Positions 27,939-36,695 of a stretch of DNA of 64,000 nt are shown piece by piece. The position numbers and the translations under genes were made by a program. Source of the stretch: Rhizobium sp. NXC24 (GTDB lineage Bacteria > Pseudomonadota > Alphaproteobacteria > Rhizobiales > Rhizobiaceae); assembly GCF_002944315.1 (NCBI RefSeq), contig NZ_CP024311.1:2518501-2582500 (forward strand). The letters are read 5' to 3'. How positions within the stretch are numbered: the first letter of the stretch is position 1; each line of letters opens with the position of its first letter. The notes under the pieces are model-generated. The model had not been told where the DNA came from. It did not search any database and was given only the letters and a program-made list of their open reading frames with translations.

Positions 27939-28964
27939 TCAAGCTCTCCCGGCAAGAATGGGGGACGATTGGCGATCCTGCCCGGCGGCGATCAGCAGCC
28001 GCGGGTCGCGCGCCAGCCAGATCGTGACCGTCAGCGCTTGACCGCCTTCCTTCCCCGAATGAAGGTCCTGCACCTGTTCGACATCAAGCCCTGCCATTTT
28101 CAACCATTCCGATATGGTCTGATGCGAGAAACCGAGTCTCAGATGCGCATGTTCGTCGCGTAGATATTCCAGCCCGTGCGGCGCAAGATCGATGATCACC
28201 AGCCGGCCGCCGGGCCTGAGCATTCGCGCCGCCTCGTTAATGGCAATCTCCGGCTGGTCGAGGAAATGCAGCACCTGATGGATGGTAATCAGGTCGAAAT
28301 CCTGCGCCTCGAGCGGCAGGTTGAAAATGTCGCCATGCCGCACGGAAGCGGCGGTGATGTTTGAGCGGTCGAGATTGGCGCGCGCCACGGCCAACATGTC
28401 ACGGCTGGCGTCGATGCCGACCGCGCGGCGATAATGACCCGCCAACAATTGCAGCATACGGCCCGTGCCGGTGCCTAGATCCAGGAAAGAGTCGATCTGC
28501 TGCGGACCAATCAAGTCGATCAGCGCCTTGTCGACATCCTCGTCGGCCACATGCAGTCGGCGAAGCTCGTCCCATTCCGCAGCGTTGCGGCTGAAATAGG
28601 CCTGTGCCCGTTCCGCACGGACACGCTTGACGGCAGAAAGCCGCTCGCCATCCCGCAGCAACACCGGATCGTTTTCAGCCGTGTGGCGGAGAAGCGTGCG
28701 CACGAGGACGACCGCCTTGCCTTCCTGCTTCAGACGGAAATAGGCCCAGGCACCCTCCTGATAGCGGTCGATCAGGCCGGCCTCGCCGAGCAGCTTCAGA
28801 TGGCGGGAAATGCGGGGCTGCGACTGGCCGAGAATTTCGGTAAGATCCGTCACGGTGAGATCGCCAGCCGCAAGAAGCGCCAGCAGACGTAACCGCGTCG
28901 GCTCGCCGGCCGCCTTCAGTATGTCCACCAGATCATCCAAACCGAATTTCACGAGATCCGTCAT
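27939..28964 (-). CDS. ArsR-family regulator fused to a SAM-binding methyltransferase domain (SahR-like)
   Basis: A 341-residue protein. An N-terminal ArsR-type winged helix (about residues 8-95: AAGEPTRLRLLALLAAGDLTVTDLTEILGQSQPRISRHLKLLGEAGL) is joined to a Methyltransf_11-type Rossmann domain (about 140-300: SFLDLGTGTGRMLQLLAG, VGIDASRDML). Related regulators in Proteobacteria respond to S-adenosylhomocysteine and control methionine-cycle genes. The gene leads an operon with metF, and a perfect 16-bp palindrome lies just upstream. Whether the second domain catalyses or only senses SAH/SAM is open. Confidence 0.88.
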   Translation of the reverse strand: MTDLVKFGLDDLVDILKAAGEPTRLRLLALLAAGDLTVTDLTEILGQSQPRISRHLKLLGEAGLIDRYQEGAWAYFRLKQEGKAVVLVRTLLRHTAENDPVLLRDGERLSAVKRVRAERAQAYFSRNAAEWDELRRLHVADEDVDKALIDLIGPQQIDSFLDLGTGTGRMLQLLAGHYRRAVGIDASRDMLAVARANLDRSNITAASVRHGDIFNLPLEAQDFDLITIHQVLHFLDQPEIAINEAARMLRPGGRLVIIDLAPHGLEYLRDEHAHLRLGFSHQTISEWLKMAGLDVEQVQDLHSGKEGGQALTVTIWLARDPRLLIAAGQDRQSSPILAGRA

Positions 28965-28982
28965 CCAGCACCCAATCAAGAT

Positions 28983-28998
28983 ATAAAGATATCTTTAT
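28983..28998. promoter_or_regulatory. Perfect palindromic operator candidate for the ArsR-methyltransferase regulator
   Basis: ATAAAGATATCTTTAT is a perfect 16-bp palindrome, 19-34 bases upstream of the start codon. Its position overlaps the expected core promoter or early leader and its symmetry suits a dimeric ArsR protein, so autoregulation of the regulator-metF operon is the natural reading. Confidence 0.65.
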
Positions 28999-29106
28999 GT
29001 GATTTGCATTCGATCTGCAAGACCCAATTGCTGGCTGGGAGAATTCGACGTCGGAAATCTGTTAGGTTTTGTCGACCGGGGAATATGCGCTTCCTGACCT
29101 ACGGCA

Positions 29107-29133
29107 AAGAAAAACCCCGGACTTGCCGGGGCT
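29107..29133 (-). terminator. Rho-independent terminator of ettA
   Basis: On the minus strand the six-pair CCCCGG/CCGGGG stem (29131-29126/29120-29115) with a five-base loop is followed by TTTTTCTTT. It begins 27 bases after the ettA stop. Confidence 0.88.
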
Positions 29134-29157
29134 CTCCATGACAGAAAGACAGCAAAC

Positions 29158-30807
29158 TTATCGTGTCAGGCGCTTGTGCGCCTGGCTGCCCGGATTGAGA
29201 GCATCGGGGCCGAGGCGGCGGATCTTGTCTTGCTCGTAATCTTCGAAATTGCCTTCGAACCATTCAACATGGCCTTCGCCTTCAAAGGCCAGAATATGCG
29301 TGGCCAGGCGGTCGAGGAACATGCGATCATGGCTGATGATGATGGCGCAGCCAGCGAAGTTTTCGAGCGCGCTTTCCAGCGCCCCCAGCGTTTCCGTATC
29401 GAGGTCGTTGGTCGGTTCGTCGAGCAGAAGCACGTTGCCGCCAGCCTTCAGCATCTTGGCCAAGTGAACGCGGTTGCGCTGACCGCCGGAGAGATTGCCG
29501 ACCTTCTGCTGCTGGTCGCCGCCCTTGAAGTTGAAGGCACCGCAATAGGCGCGCGAGTTCATGTCGAACTTGCCGAGCTTGATGATTTCGGCGCCGCCGG
29601 AGATTTCCTCCCATACGGTCTTATTGCCGTCAAGCGCGTCGCGGCTCTGGTCGACATAGCTGAGATGCACTGTCTCGCCGATGCGGATCGAGCCGGAATC
29701 CGGCTTTTCCTGCCCGGTAATCATCTTGAACAGGGTCGTCTTGCCGGCGCCGTTCGGGCCGATGATGCCGACGATGCCGCCCGGCGGCAGCTTGATCGAC
29801 AGATCGTTGACCAGCGTGCGACCTTCGAAGCCCTTGGTGATGCCCTCCATCTCGATCACCACCTGGCCGAGACGCTCGCTGACCGGAATGATGATCTGCG
29901 CATCACCGGGGCGCTGATTTTCGGCAGCATCGACTAGCTGTTCGTAAGCGTTGATACGCGCCTTGGACTTGGCTTGACGGGCCTTGGGGCTGGAGGCGAT
30001 CCATTCCTGTTCGCGGCTGATTGCCTTCTGACGGCCAGCTTCTTCCCGGGCTTCCTGCAGCATGCGCTTGGCTTTGGCCTGCAGATAAGCGGAATAATTG
30101 CCTTCGTAGGGAATGCCACGACCGCGGTCGAGTTCGAGAATCCAGCCGGTAACATTGTCGAGGAAGTAACGGTCGTGGGTGATCATCATCACGGCACCCG
30201 GATAGTCGCGCAGGTGCTTTTCCAGCCAGGCGATGGTCTCGGCGTCGAGATGGTTGGTCGGTTCGTCGAGCAGCAGCAGGTCCGGCTGCGAGAGAAGCAA
30301 GCGGCAAAGCGCGATACGGCGGCGCTCACCGCCGGAAAGGCTGGTGACTTCGGCATCGCGCGGCGGGCAGCACAATGCTTCCATCGCCATCTCGACCTGG
30401 CTTTCCAGATCCCAGAGATTCTGGCTGTCGATGATATCCTGGAGTTTGGCGCCCTCGTCCGCCGTCTCGTCGGAATAGTTCATCATCAATTCGTTGTAGC
30501 GATTGAGGATTTCGGTTTTCTTGGCAACGCCTTCCATGACGTTTTCGAACACCGTCTTGTTGGGATCGAGCTGAGGCTCCTGCGCCAGGTAGCCGATAGT
30601 GGCGCCTTCGGCCAACCAGGCTTCGCCAGTATATTCCTTGTCGAGGCCGGCCATGATGCGCAGCACGGTCGACTTACCGGCACCGTTCGGGCCGAGAATG
30701 CCGATCTTGGCGTCGGGATAAAAAGAGAGATGAATATTTTCGAGGATCTTCTTGGCGCCATAGGCCTTATTTAGACCGGCCATATGATAGATGAACTGAC
30801 GTGCCAT
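29158..30807 (-). CDS. ettA: EttA, energy-dependent translational throttle ABC-F ATPase
   Basis: A 549-residue cytosolic protein with two ABC cassettes and no membrane domain. Cassette 1 has GPNGAGKST (about residues 39-47), signature SLSGGERRR and LLLDEPTNHLD. Cassette 2 has GPNGAGKTT (about 351-359), NLSGGQRNR and LLLDEPTNDLD. The charged inter-domain linker (about 240-320) is the ABC-F P-site tRNA interaction motif. EttA binds the ribosomal E site and gates the first elongation step according to ATP/ADP. It appears monocistronic with its own terminator. Confidence 0.93.
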   Translation of the reverse strand: MARQFIYHMAGLNKAYGAKKILENIHLSFYPDAKIGILGPNGAGKSTVLRIMAGLDKEYTGEAWLAEGATIGYLAQEPQLDPNKTVFENVMEGVAKKTEILNRYNELMMNYSDETADEGAKLQDIIDSQNLWDLESQVEMAMEALCCPPRDAEVTSLSGGERRRIALCRLLLSQPDLLLLDEPTNHLDAETIAWLEKHLRDYPGAVMMITHDRYFLDNVTGWILELDRGRGIPYEGNYSAYLQAKAKRMLQEAREEAGRQKAISREQEWIASSPKARQAKSKARINAYEQLVDAAENQRPGDAQIIIPVSERLGQVVIEMEGITKGFEGRTLVNDLSIKLPPGGIVGIIGPNGAGKTTLFKMITGQEKPDSGSIRIGETVHLSYVDQSRDALDGNKTVWEEISGGAEIIKLGKFDMNSRAYCGAFNFKGGDQQQKVGNLSGGQRNRVHLAKMLKAGGNVLLLDEPTNDLDTETLGALESALENFAGCAIIISHDRMFLDRLATHILAFEGEGHVEWFEGNFEDYEQDKIRRLGPDALNPGSQAHKRLTR

Positions 30808-30931
30808 AGCTTGGGTTACTCCACGGGCGGATACATTGCGAATTGTGCCGCTATGTAGGCGAAACCCCGCCCTCGGGCAACGGAGAAACCTTGTCCGAGG
30901 GCATTTATCGCGCCGAGCCGCCTGCTGGGTG

Positions 30932-31681
30932 TCAGAAACCCGCTGCGTCCACCACGCCCTGATCGCAGCCGAACGATGTGCTGCCGGCGCCCTGGATCAA
31001 TTGCTCGAGTCGCGGCTCGTTTCCTTCCGACGGCTGAATAGCGTCTTCCGACAAGCCGATCGTCAGTTCCGAGATCACCCGCACCTTGCCGACTTGGCGG
31101 CAGCTCATCTTCACGCGGCCACTGGCGCCCTCGCCAAAACTTTTGTCGAAAGCAGCCTTGATGGTTTCGGCATCGAGCGTCTTGCCGATATTCTGCGCGA
31201 AAAGATCGCGCACAGCGGACGCATTGAGTTCATTGATCAACCCCACCGCAGTCCCGAAATAATCATCGGCGCTGAGCTTGGTGCAACTGCCGTGTTTGAT
31301 CCACTCATGCCGCTCCAGACCGGATTGCGTGCCGGGCATGACTTTGTCCAGCGCGGCCTTGGTTTCCGCCGAGAGTTGAACAGCCGGCAGGTCTTTCCAG
31401 TCCCGGCCGCGATCGGACTGCTTCAGATCATCGGAAACGTCGCAATATTCCTGCCGCATCGGCCAGAGGCCGTGTAGTGAAAAGTTCTTGGCGTCAAAAT
31501 TATTCGCTGATTGATTTCGGCATTCCGCCTTCTTTTGGTTCGTCGCGCAGAACGCGGGTTCCCAACTCGCCGCCAGAATAAAGCGCGTCCGTCCATGGCT
31601 ATTCTCCTCAGCCACGGCACTCGTCGCCATCACCACCGCAGTCAGAACCGCAACTGCAAACCTTTGAAGCCAAGGCTTCAT
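30932..31681 (-). CDS. Periplasmic ribonuclease of the T2 family
   Basis: A 249-residue protein with a cleavable signal (about residues 1-24, SAVA-E). The two conserved active-site segments are present: FSLHGLWP (CAS I) and HEWIKHGSC (CAS II), each with a catalytic histidine. Cysteines C45, C55, C83, C134 and later ones suggest disulphides. It should degrade RNA in the periplasm, like E. coli RNase I. The ATG follows GGAGG. A LexA-type box lies 18-32 bases upstream of the start. A possible stem, CCCTCGG/CCGAGGG (30870-30901), lies beyond the stop. Confidence 0.9.
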   Translation of the reverse strand: MKPWLQRFAVAVLTAVVMATSAVAEENSHGRTRFILAASWEPAFCATNQKKAECRNQSANNFDAKNFSLHGLWPMRQEYCDVSDDLKQSDRGRDWKDLPAVQLSAETKAALDKVMPGTQSGLERHEWIKHGSCTKLSADDYFGTAVGLINELNASAVRDLFAQNIGKTLDAETIKAAFDKSFGEGASGRVKMSCRQVGKVRVISELTIGLSEDAIQPSEGNEPRLEQLIQGAGSTSFGCDQGVVDAAGF

Positions 31682-31698
31682 TTCATACCTCCAAAATA

Positions 31699-31713
31699 GA
31701 ACAATATGAGAAC
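31699..31713 (-). promoter_or_regulatory. Candidate LexA (SOS) box upstream of RNase T2
   Basis: GAACAATATGAGAAC, or GTTCTCATATTGTTC on the minus strand, fits the alphaproteobacterial LexA direct repeat GTTC-N7-GTTC exactly. Both plus-strand half-sites are followed by A (GAACA-N6-GAACA). It sits in the divergent promoter region, next to the RNase T2 start. About two matches to the eight fixed bases are expected by chance in 64 kb over both strands, so location and extended match carry the argument. Confidence 0.42.
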
Positions 31714-31848
31714 AAATAAGCAGTTTGATTTGCCGCACGCAACCCTGAATCGCAAAAACCACGAAGATTTATTTCTGTGAGCTTCCCTCGCCGTCCATTG
31801 CAATCCCGCCGGCGATGACCTTTCGTCCCACATGGGGAGGAAACACGC

Positions 31849-32784
31849 ATGATGTTTGCCGAAACGAGGCATTTGGATAGTCCGACGGGCGCGACGCTCG
31901 CCTATCATCATGCGCCGGCAGATGGCGCCGCGCGTGGCATGCTTCTCGTCAGCCACGGTCTTGCCGAACATTCCCGTCGCTATGAACGCTTCGCCGCAGC
32001 GATGGCAGCGCGCGGCTTTCATGTCTATGCTCACGATCATCGCGGCCACGGCGAGACAAAAGCTGTCGATGCGCCACTCGGCCGCTTCGCAAGGCGCAAT
32101 GGTGTCGATGCGGTCATTGCCGATGTGCTGGCGATGCGCGAGCTTGCCGCAACCGCCCATCCCGGCCTGCCGATCATTCTCTTCGGCCACTCCATGGGCG
32201 GGCTGATCAGCCTCAACGTAGCCGTGACGCATCCCGACAAGTTCGATGCCGTCACCGTTTGGAACTCGAATTTCAACCCTGGTCTCGCCGGGCGCGCGGC
32301 GCAGATCATCCTGAAGGCAGAACGCATGCTGAAGGGGTCCGATGTCCCGAGCGGGCTGTTGCCGAAGCTGACCTTCGGCGCCTGGGGCCAATCGATCGCC
32401 AACCGCCGCACCGAATTCGATTGGCTATCCCGTATTCCCGAAGAGGTGGATAAGTACATTGCCGACCCGCTCTGCGGCTTCGATGCCTCGGTGTCGCTGT
32501 GGCTGGATATTTTCGAACTGACCTTCCGTGCACCACAAAGGGATCACCTCGATCGGCTTCGGCGCGACATGCCGATCCATCTTATCGGCGGCAGGCATGA
32601 CCCGGCGACGAACAATGGAAAAGCAATTTCCTGGCTGTCAGATCATTTGAAAAAGGCCGGCTTCTCGCATACCACCATGACCATCTATCAGGACATGCGG
32701 CATGAGACTCTGAACGAGATCGGTGCGGCCACAACCATTTCGGATTTTGCCGACTGGTGTCAGCAAGTGACGGCAAAGGACTGA
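31849..32784 (+). CDS. Alpha/beta hydrolase, monoacylglycerol lipase/lysophospholipase type
   Basis: A 311-residue hydrolase of the Hydrolase_4 (serine aminopeptidase S33-like) family. The nucleophile elbow is FGHSMGG (about residues 112-118). LVSHGLAEHSRRYERFA and YAHDHRGHGETK are the oxyanion and early-strand signatures of monoacylglycerol lipase/PldB relatives. The aspartate is in GGRHDPATN and the histidine in DMRHETLNE near the C-terminus. No signal peptide, so cytosolic. The ATG has GGGAGG upstream. Substrate is probably an acylglycerol or lysophospholipid. Confidence 0.85.
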   Translation: MMFAETRHLDSPTGATLAYHHAPADGAARGMLLVSHGLAEHSRRYERFAAAMAARGFHVYAHDHRGHGETKAVDAPLGRFARRNGVDAVIADVLAMRELAATAHPGLPIILFGHSMGGLISLNVAVTHPDKFDAVTVWNSNFNPGLAGRAAQIILKAERMLKGSDVPSGLLPKLTFGAWGQSIANRRTEFDWLSRIPEEVDKYIADPLCGFDASVSLWLDIFELTFRAPQRDHLDRLRRDMPIHLIGGRHDPATNNGKAISWLSDHLKKAGFSHTTMTIYQDMRHETLNEIGAATTISDFADWCQQVTAKD

Positions 32785-32945
32785 TTCCCAAAGGAATGTT
32801 TGAATAAATGCCACCGGCGGTTCCCTGCCCCGTTTGCATCAACCGAAGCCTCCATATTCTCTGGCGCGAGCGGCGCTTTGCTTCCGGGCCGGTATCCGAT
32901 ACATCTGAGAACACTTTCGTGCCGTAGCCGCCCATCGGGACCGAT

Positions 32946-34148
32946 ATGACCGATAATAAAACCAAGAAACCACCCCTTTCCGGCATTCGTGTCATCGAAC
33001 TCGCCCGCGTTCTTGCCGGCCCCTGGGCAGGGCAGATGCTGGCCGATCTCGGCGCCGATGTCATTAAGGTCGAGAACCCGGATGGAGGCGACGATACGCG
33101 CCAATGGGGTCCGCCTTTCGTCGAAGGCAAGGATGGGAAAAACCTGTCCGCCGCCTATTACCACTCCGCCAATCGCGGCAAACGTTCCGTTGTCGCTGAT
33201 CTGAAGACCGAAGAGGGCCAGGCCCTTGTTCGGCGGCTGGTCATAACCGCCGATGTGCTGATCGAGAATTTCAAGCTGGGCGGCCTCGTCAAATATGGAC
33301 TCGACTACGGGAGCCTGCGGAAGATCAATCCAAAACTGGTCTATTGCTCGATCACCGGCTTCGGCCAGACCGGTCCCTATGCCGGTCTCGCAGGCTATGA
33401 CTATATCGTCCAGGGCATGTCCGGCTTCATGTCGATTACCGGCGAGCCAGATGGGCAGCCGATGAAGGCGGGTGTCGCGATCGCCGATATCTTTACCGGA
33501 ATCTATGCCGTCTCCGCGATCGAAGCAGCCCTCATCCATGCGCTGAAGACCGGCGAAGGTCAGCTTGTCGACATGGCGCTGCTCGACGTGCAATCCGCCG
33601 TGCTTGCCAATCAGAACATGAACTACCTGATCTCCGGCAAGGCTCCCACTCGCCTTGGCAATGCGCATCCCAATATCTCGCCCTATGAGGTCGTGCCGAC
33701 GGCCGATGGCTACCTGATCCTTGCTGTCGGCAATGACGGGCAGTTCCGCCGCCTCTGCACGATTCTCGGCATCGACGAGCAGGCAAATGATGAGCGCTAC
33801 GCAACCAACAAGGCGCGCGTCGCCCATCGCCACGACGTCCGCGCTTTCATCTCGGCGAAAACGCTTTCCTGGAAAAAGGCGGATCTGCTGAAAGCCTGCG
33901 AGGACAATGCCGTGCCGGCCGGCGCGATCAATACGATCGAAGACATGTTCGCCGACCCGCAGATTGAGGCTCGCGGCCTGCGGATCGACCTCGAGGATGC
34001 CGCAGGCACCGTCATCCCGAGCGTACGGACGCCGGTCGTCTTGTCGGAAACGCCGCTGACCTATACGCGGCCAAGCCCGCGCCTTGGTGAACATCAGGAG
34101 GAGGTTCTCGCCGAATTGGCGGAACTGGAAGGAAGGGCGAAACCATGA
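32946..34148 (+). CDS. Class III (CaiB/BaiF) CoA-transferase
   Basis: A 400-residue CoA-transferase family III protein. Family features: GIRVIELARVLAGPWAGQMLADLGADVIKVENP at the N-terminus, HSANRGKRSVVADLKTEEG, and the aspartate in QLVDMALLDVQ expected to form the acyl-CoA intermediate. The GSGMMS-type region is GMSGFMSITGEPD. The acyl substrate is unknown. It overlaps the following ThDP enzyme by four bases (ATGA), so they probably act in one pathway. The 161 bp before it hold nothing recognised. Confidence 0.88.
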   Translation: MTDNKTKKPPLSGIRVIELARVLAGPWAGQMLADLGADVIKVENPDGGDDTRQWGPPFVEGKDGKNLSAAYYHSANRGKRSVVADLKTEEGQALVRRLVITADVLIENFKLGGLVKYGLDYGSLRKINPKLVYCSITGFGQTGPYAGLAGYDYIVQGMSGFMSITGEPDGQPMKAGVAIADIFTGIYAVSAIEAALIHALKTGEGQLVDMALLDVQSAVLANQNMNYLISGKAPTRLGNAHPNISPYEVVPTADGYLILAVGNDGQFRRLCTILGIDEQANDERYATNKARVAHRHDVRAFISAKTLSWKKADLLKACEDNAVPAGAINTIEDMFADPQIEARGLRIDLEDAAGTVIPSVRTPVVLSETPLTYTRPSPRLGEHQEEVLAELAELEGRAKP

Positions 34149-35803
34149 AACGCACCGGCGGCCAGCTTATCGTCGAAGCCCTCAAGGCAAATGGCGTGCA
34201 GCGCATCTCCTGCGTTCCCGGCGAAAGCTTTCTGGCCGTGCTCGATGCGCTGCATGACAGCGACATCGATGTGCTGGTCTGCCGCCAGGAGGGCGGCGCG
34301 GCGATGATGGCGGACGCCTGGGGTCGGCTGACGGGTGAGCCCGGCATCTGCATGGTCACCCGCGGGCCGGGGGCGACCAATGCCTCGGCCGGCCTGCATA
34401 TTGCCCGACAGGATTCGATCCCGCTAATCCTCTTCATCGGCCAGGTACAGCGCGATGCCCGCGAGCGCGAGGCCTTCCAGGAGGTGGAGTTCCGCCGCGC
34501 CTTCACCGAATTCGCCAAATGGGTCGGCGAGATCGACGATGCCGCCCGCATTCCGGAATTCGTCACCCGCGCCTTCGCGGTGGCCACTTCGGGCCGGCCC
34601 GGCCCCGTCGTGCTGACACTACCCGAGGACATGCTGCGCGACGAGGTCGAAGCCCCACATGCCAAGCGCTACATGCCGGTCGCTGCCCATCCCGGCCGCA
34701 GCCAGATCGATGATCTCCATTTGCGCCTGATCGCAGCGGAACGGCCAATGGTTATCCTCGGCGGCACGCGCTGGGACGAGGACGCGGTCGCTAACCTCCG
34801 GAGCTTCGCCGAACGCTTCAAGCTGCCCGTCGGCTGCTCCTTCCGTCGGCAAATGCTGTTCGATCATCTGCATCCGAATTATGCCGGCGATGTCGGTATC
34901 GGTATCAACCCCGCGCTGGCGAAGGAGATCAAGGAAGCCGACCTGCTGATCCTTCTCGGCGGACGCCTTTCCGAGATGCCATCGTCCGGCTACACACTGG
35001 TCGATATCCCCTACCCGCACCAACAACTCGTCCACATCCATCCCGATCCGTCGGAGCTCGGCCGGGTCTATCGTCCGGATCTGGCGATCTGCGCAAGCCC
35101 CGCCGACTTCGTGGTGGCAATCGCCGATCTCGAAGCACCGGCGGAACCGCGTTGGGCAGAGCGGACGGAGCGCATGCACGCGGCCTATCTCGCCTGGTCG
35201 AAAACGCCGGAAAAGAGCCCTGGTGCCGTGCATATGGGCCGGATCATGGATTGGATCGAGGCCAATACCGCGCCCGATACGGTCTTCACCAATGGTGCCG
35301 GCAATTACGCCACCTGGCTGCACCGCTTCCATCGTTTTCGCCGCTTCAACACTCAGGCGGCCCCGACTTCGGGCTCGATGGGTTATGGCTTGCCGGCCGC
35401 GGTTGCCGCCAAGCAGCTCTTTCCTGAGCGCGAGGTGATCTGCTTTGCAGGTGACGGCTGCTTCATGATGCACGGACAGGAATTCGCAACCGCCGTGCAA
35501 TATCATCTGCCTTTGATTGCGCTGGTCATCAACAACGGCATGTATGGCACCATCCGCATGCACCAGGAGCGGGAATATCCCGGCCGCGTCAGCGCTACAG
35601 CATTGAACAATCCGGATTTCGCAGCCTTTGCCCGCGCCTACGGCGGCCATGGCGAAACGGTGAAGACTACCGAGGAATTCGGCCCAGCCTTTGAACGCGC
35701 CCGCGCCAGCGGCAGGCCGGCGATCATCGAAATCGTCCTCGATCCCGAGGCCATCACGCCCTCACGGACCCTGACGGAAATTTCGCAATCGAAAAGCCGA
35801 TGA
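34145..35803 (+). CDS. ThDP-dependent enzyme of the acetolactate synthase/decarboxylase superfamily
   Basis: A 552-residue protein with the three TPP-enzyme domains: N-terminal pyrimidine-binding (catalytic glutamate in CRQEGGAAMMADAWGR, about residue 51), central domain, and C-terminal diphosphate-binding domain with GDGCFMMHGQEFATAVQ...NNG (about residues 438-465). No regulatory-subunit gene lies nearby, which argues against biosynthetic acetolactate synthase. Coupling to a CoA-transferase recalls oxalate (Frc/Oxc) pairs, but the N-terminal sequence is not like oxalyl-CoA decarboxylase. The substrate is unassigned. Confidence 0.8.
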   Translation: MKRTGGQLIVEALKANGVQRISCVPGESFLAVLDALHDSDIDVLVCRQEGGAAMMADAWGRLTGEPGICMVTRGPGATNASAGLHIARQDSIPLILFIGQVQRDAREREAFQEVEFRRAFTEFAKWVGEIDDAARIPEFVTRAFAVATSGRPGPVVLTLPEDMLRDEVEAPHAKRYMPVAAHPGRSQIDDLHLRLIAAERPMVILGGTRWDEDAVANLRSFAERFKLPVGCSFRRQMLFDHLHPNYAGDVGIGINPALAKEIKEADLLILLGGRLSEMPSSGYTLVDIPYPHQQLVHIHPDPSELGRVYRPDLAICASPADFVVAIADLEAPAEPRWAERTERMHAAYLAWSKTPEKSPGAVHMGRIMDWIEANTAPDTVFTNGAGNYATWLHRFHRFRRFNTQAAPTSGSMGYGLPAAVAAKQLFPEREVICFAGDGCFMMHGQEFATAVQYHLPLIALVINNGMYGTIRMHQEREYPGRVSATALNNPDFAAFARAYGGHGETVKTTEEFGPAFERARASGRPAIIEIVLDPEAITPSRTLTEISQSKSR

Positions 35804-35845
35804 GTGCGAACTCACCGGCTTTTCAAAAATGCATCGAAGCTCAGA

Positions 35846-36190
35846 TCAGTCGATCGCAGCGGTGACGATGAACTCGACCTTGTATTTCGGCGCAGCGAGC
35901 TTAGCTTCGCTGGTGGCGCGGGCTGGCGTGTTTGCCGGATCGACCCAGGCTTCCCAGGCGGCGTTCATTTCGGCGAAATAGGCGATGTCGGAGAGGTAGA
36001 TGATCGTCTGCAGAATCTTCGACTTGTTGCTTCCGGCGGCGGCCAGCAGGCGGTCGACTTCGGCCAGCGCCGACTTGCACTGATCCGTGACGCTTTCGCC
36101 TTCACCAACCTGGCCGGCGAGGTAAACGGTGTTGCCGTGAATAACAGCGCCGCTCATGCGGGCTCCGGCGTCGATACGCTTGATGCTCAT
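35846..36190 (-). CDS. RidA/YjgF-family enamine/imine deaminase
   Basis: A 114-residue RidA-family protein. These trimeric enzymes hydrolyse reactive enamines and imines formed by PLP enzymes or amino-acid oxidases. Typical segments are AVIHGNTVYLAGQVGEG, VTDQCKSALAEVDRLLAAAGS and YLSDIAYFAEMNAAWEAWV; the usual active-site arginine region is seen as PARATSEAKL. The ATG follows a GGAGAG element. It is co-directional with the DUF442 gene but separated by 93 bp. Confidence 0.88.
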   Translation of the reverse strand: MSIKRIDAGARMSGAVIHGNTVYLAGQVGEGESVTDQCKSALAEVDRLLAAAGSNKSKILQTIIYLSDIAYFAEMNAAWEAWVDPANTPARATSEAKLAAPKYKVEFIVTAAID

Positions 36191-36283
36191 GCTTCTCTCC
36201 TGATGTTGTTCAGTGACGGGTAACAAACCGGGCGCCACCCATCGGCAGCGCCCTCAATCTCTTGCGTGTTTGGCGGTAGTCGC

Positions 36284-36622
36284 TCAGCCGCGGATATGAT
36301 GCGTCTTCTGATAGATCGCGGTCGAGCGCGCGCCGGAACGGCAATAGCCGAGCATCGGCCGCGGGAATTCGTCGAGCGCGTCGACCATGCCCTGCACGGC
36401 TTCTTCGGTTACACCCATCGGCCCAACGGGCACATGCGCGATTTCAAGGCCAAGCTCCTTGGCGCGGGCTTCAATGACAGAAAACGGCGTCTGATCCGGG
36501 CTCTCATTGTCCGGACGATGGCAGACGATTGAGTTGAAACCCATGGCCTTGATCTGATCGAGATCCTCCAGGGTGATCTGGCCGGAAACCGAGTATTCGT
36601 CATCGATCGGGCGGATATCCAT
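36284..36622 (-). CDS. DUF442/TIGR01244-type phosphatase-like protein
   Basis: A 112-residue small protein of the DUF442 (beta-lactamase-hydrolase-associated) family. It has the fold's ISVSGQI-like start, VCHRPDNESPDQ, and an active-site loop YCRSGARST resembling protein phosphatases and rhodaneses. The arginine is five positions after the cysteine, closer to the rhodanese-like loop length than CX5R. It lacks the metallo-beta-lactamase domain that accompanies this module in sulfide-oxidising or Blh proteins. Function not established. Confidence 0.75.
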   Translation of the reverse strand: MDIRPIDDEYSVSGQITLEDLDQIKAMGFNSIVCHRPDNESPDQTPFSVIEARAKELGLEIAHVPVGPMGVTEEAVQGMVDALDEFPRPMLGYCRSGARSTAIYQKTHHIRG

Positions 36623-36695
36623 GGTTCATTTCCTCTGTGAAACCGAGGGCCATGGTCTACGCCGCCATAGGGCAAGCGTCAACCGCTCAAGCCCT

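Noticed and set aside
34145..35803. Assignment as oxalyl-CoA decarboxylase or as IlvB acetolactate synthase
   Set aside because: The N-terminal half does not match Oxc, and there is no IlvH-type small subunit gene beside it; the substrate is left open.
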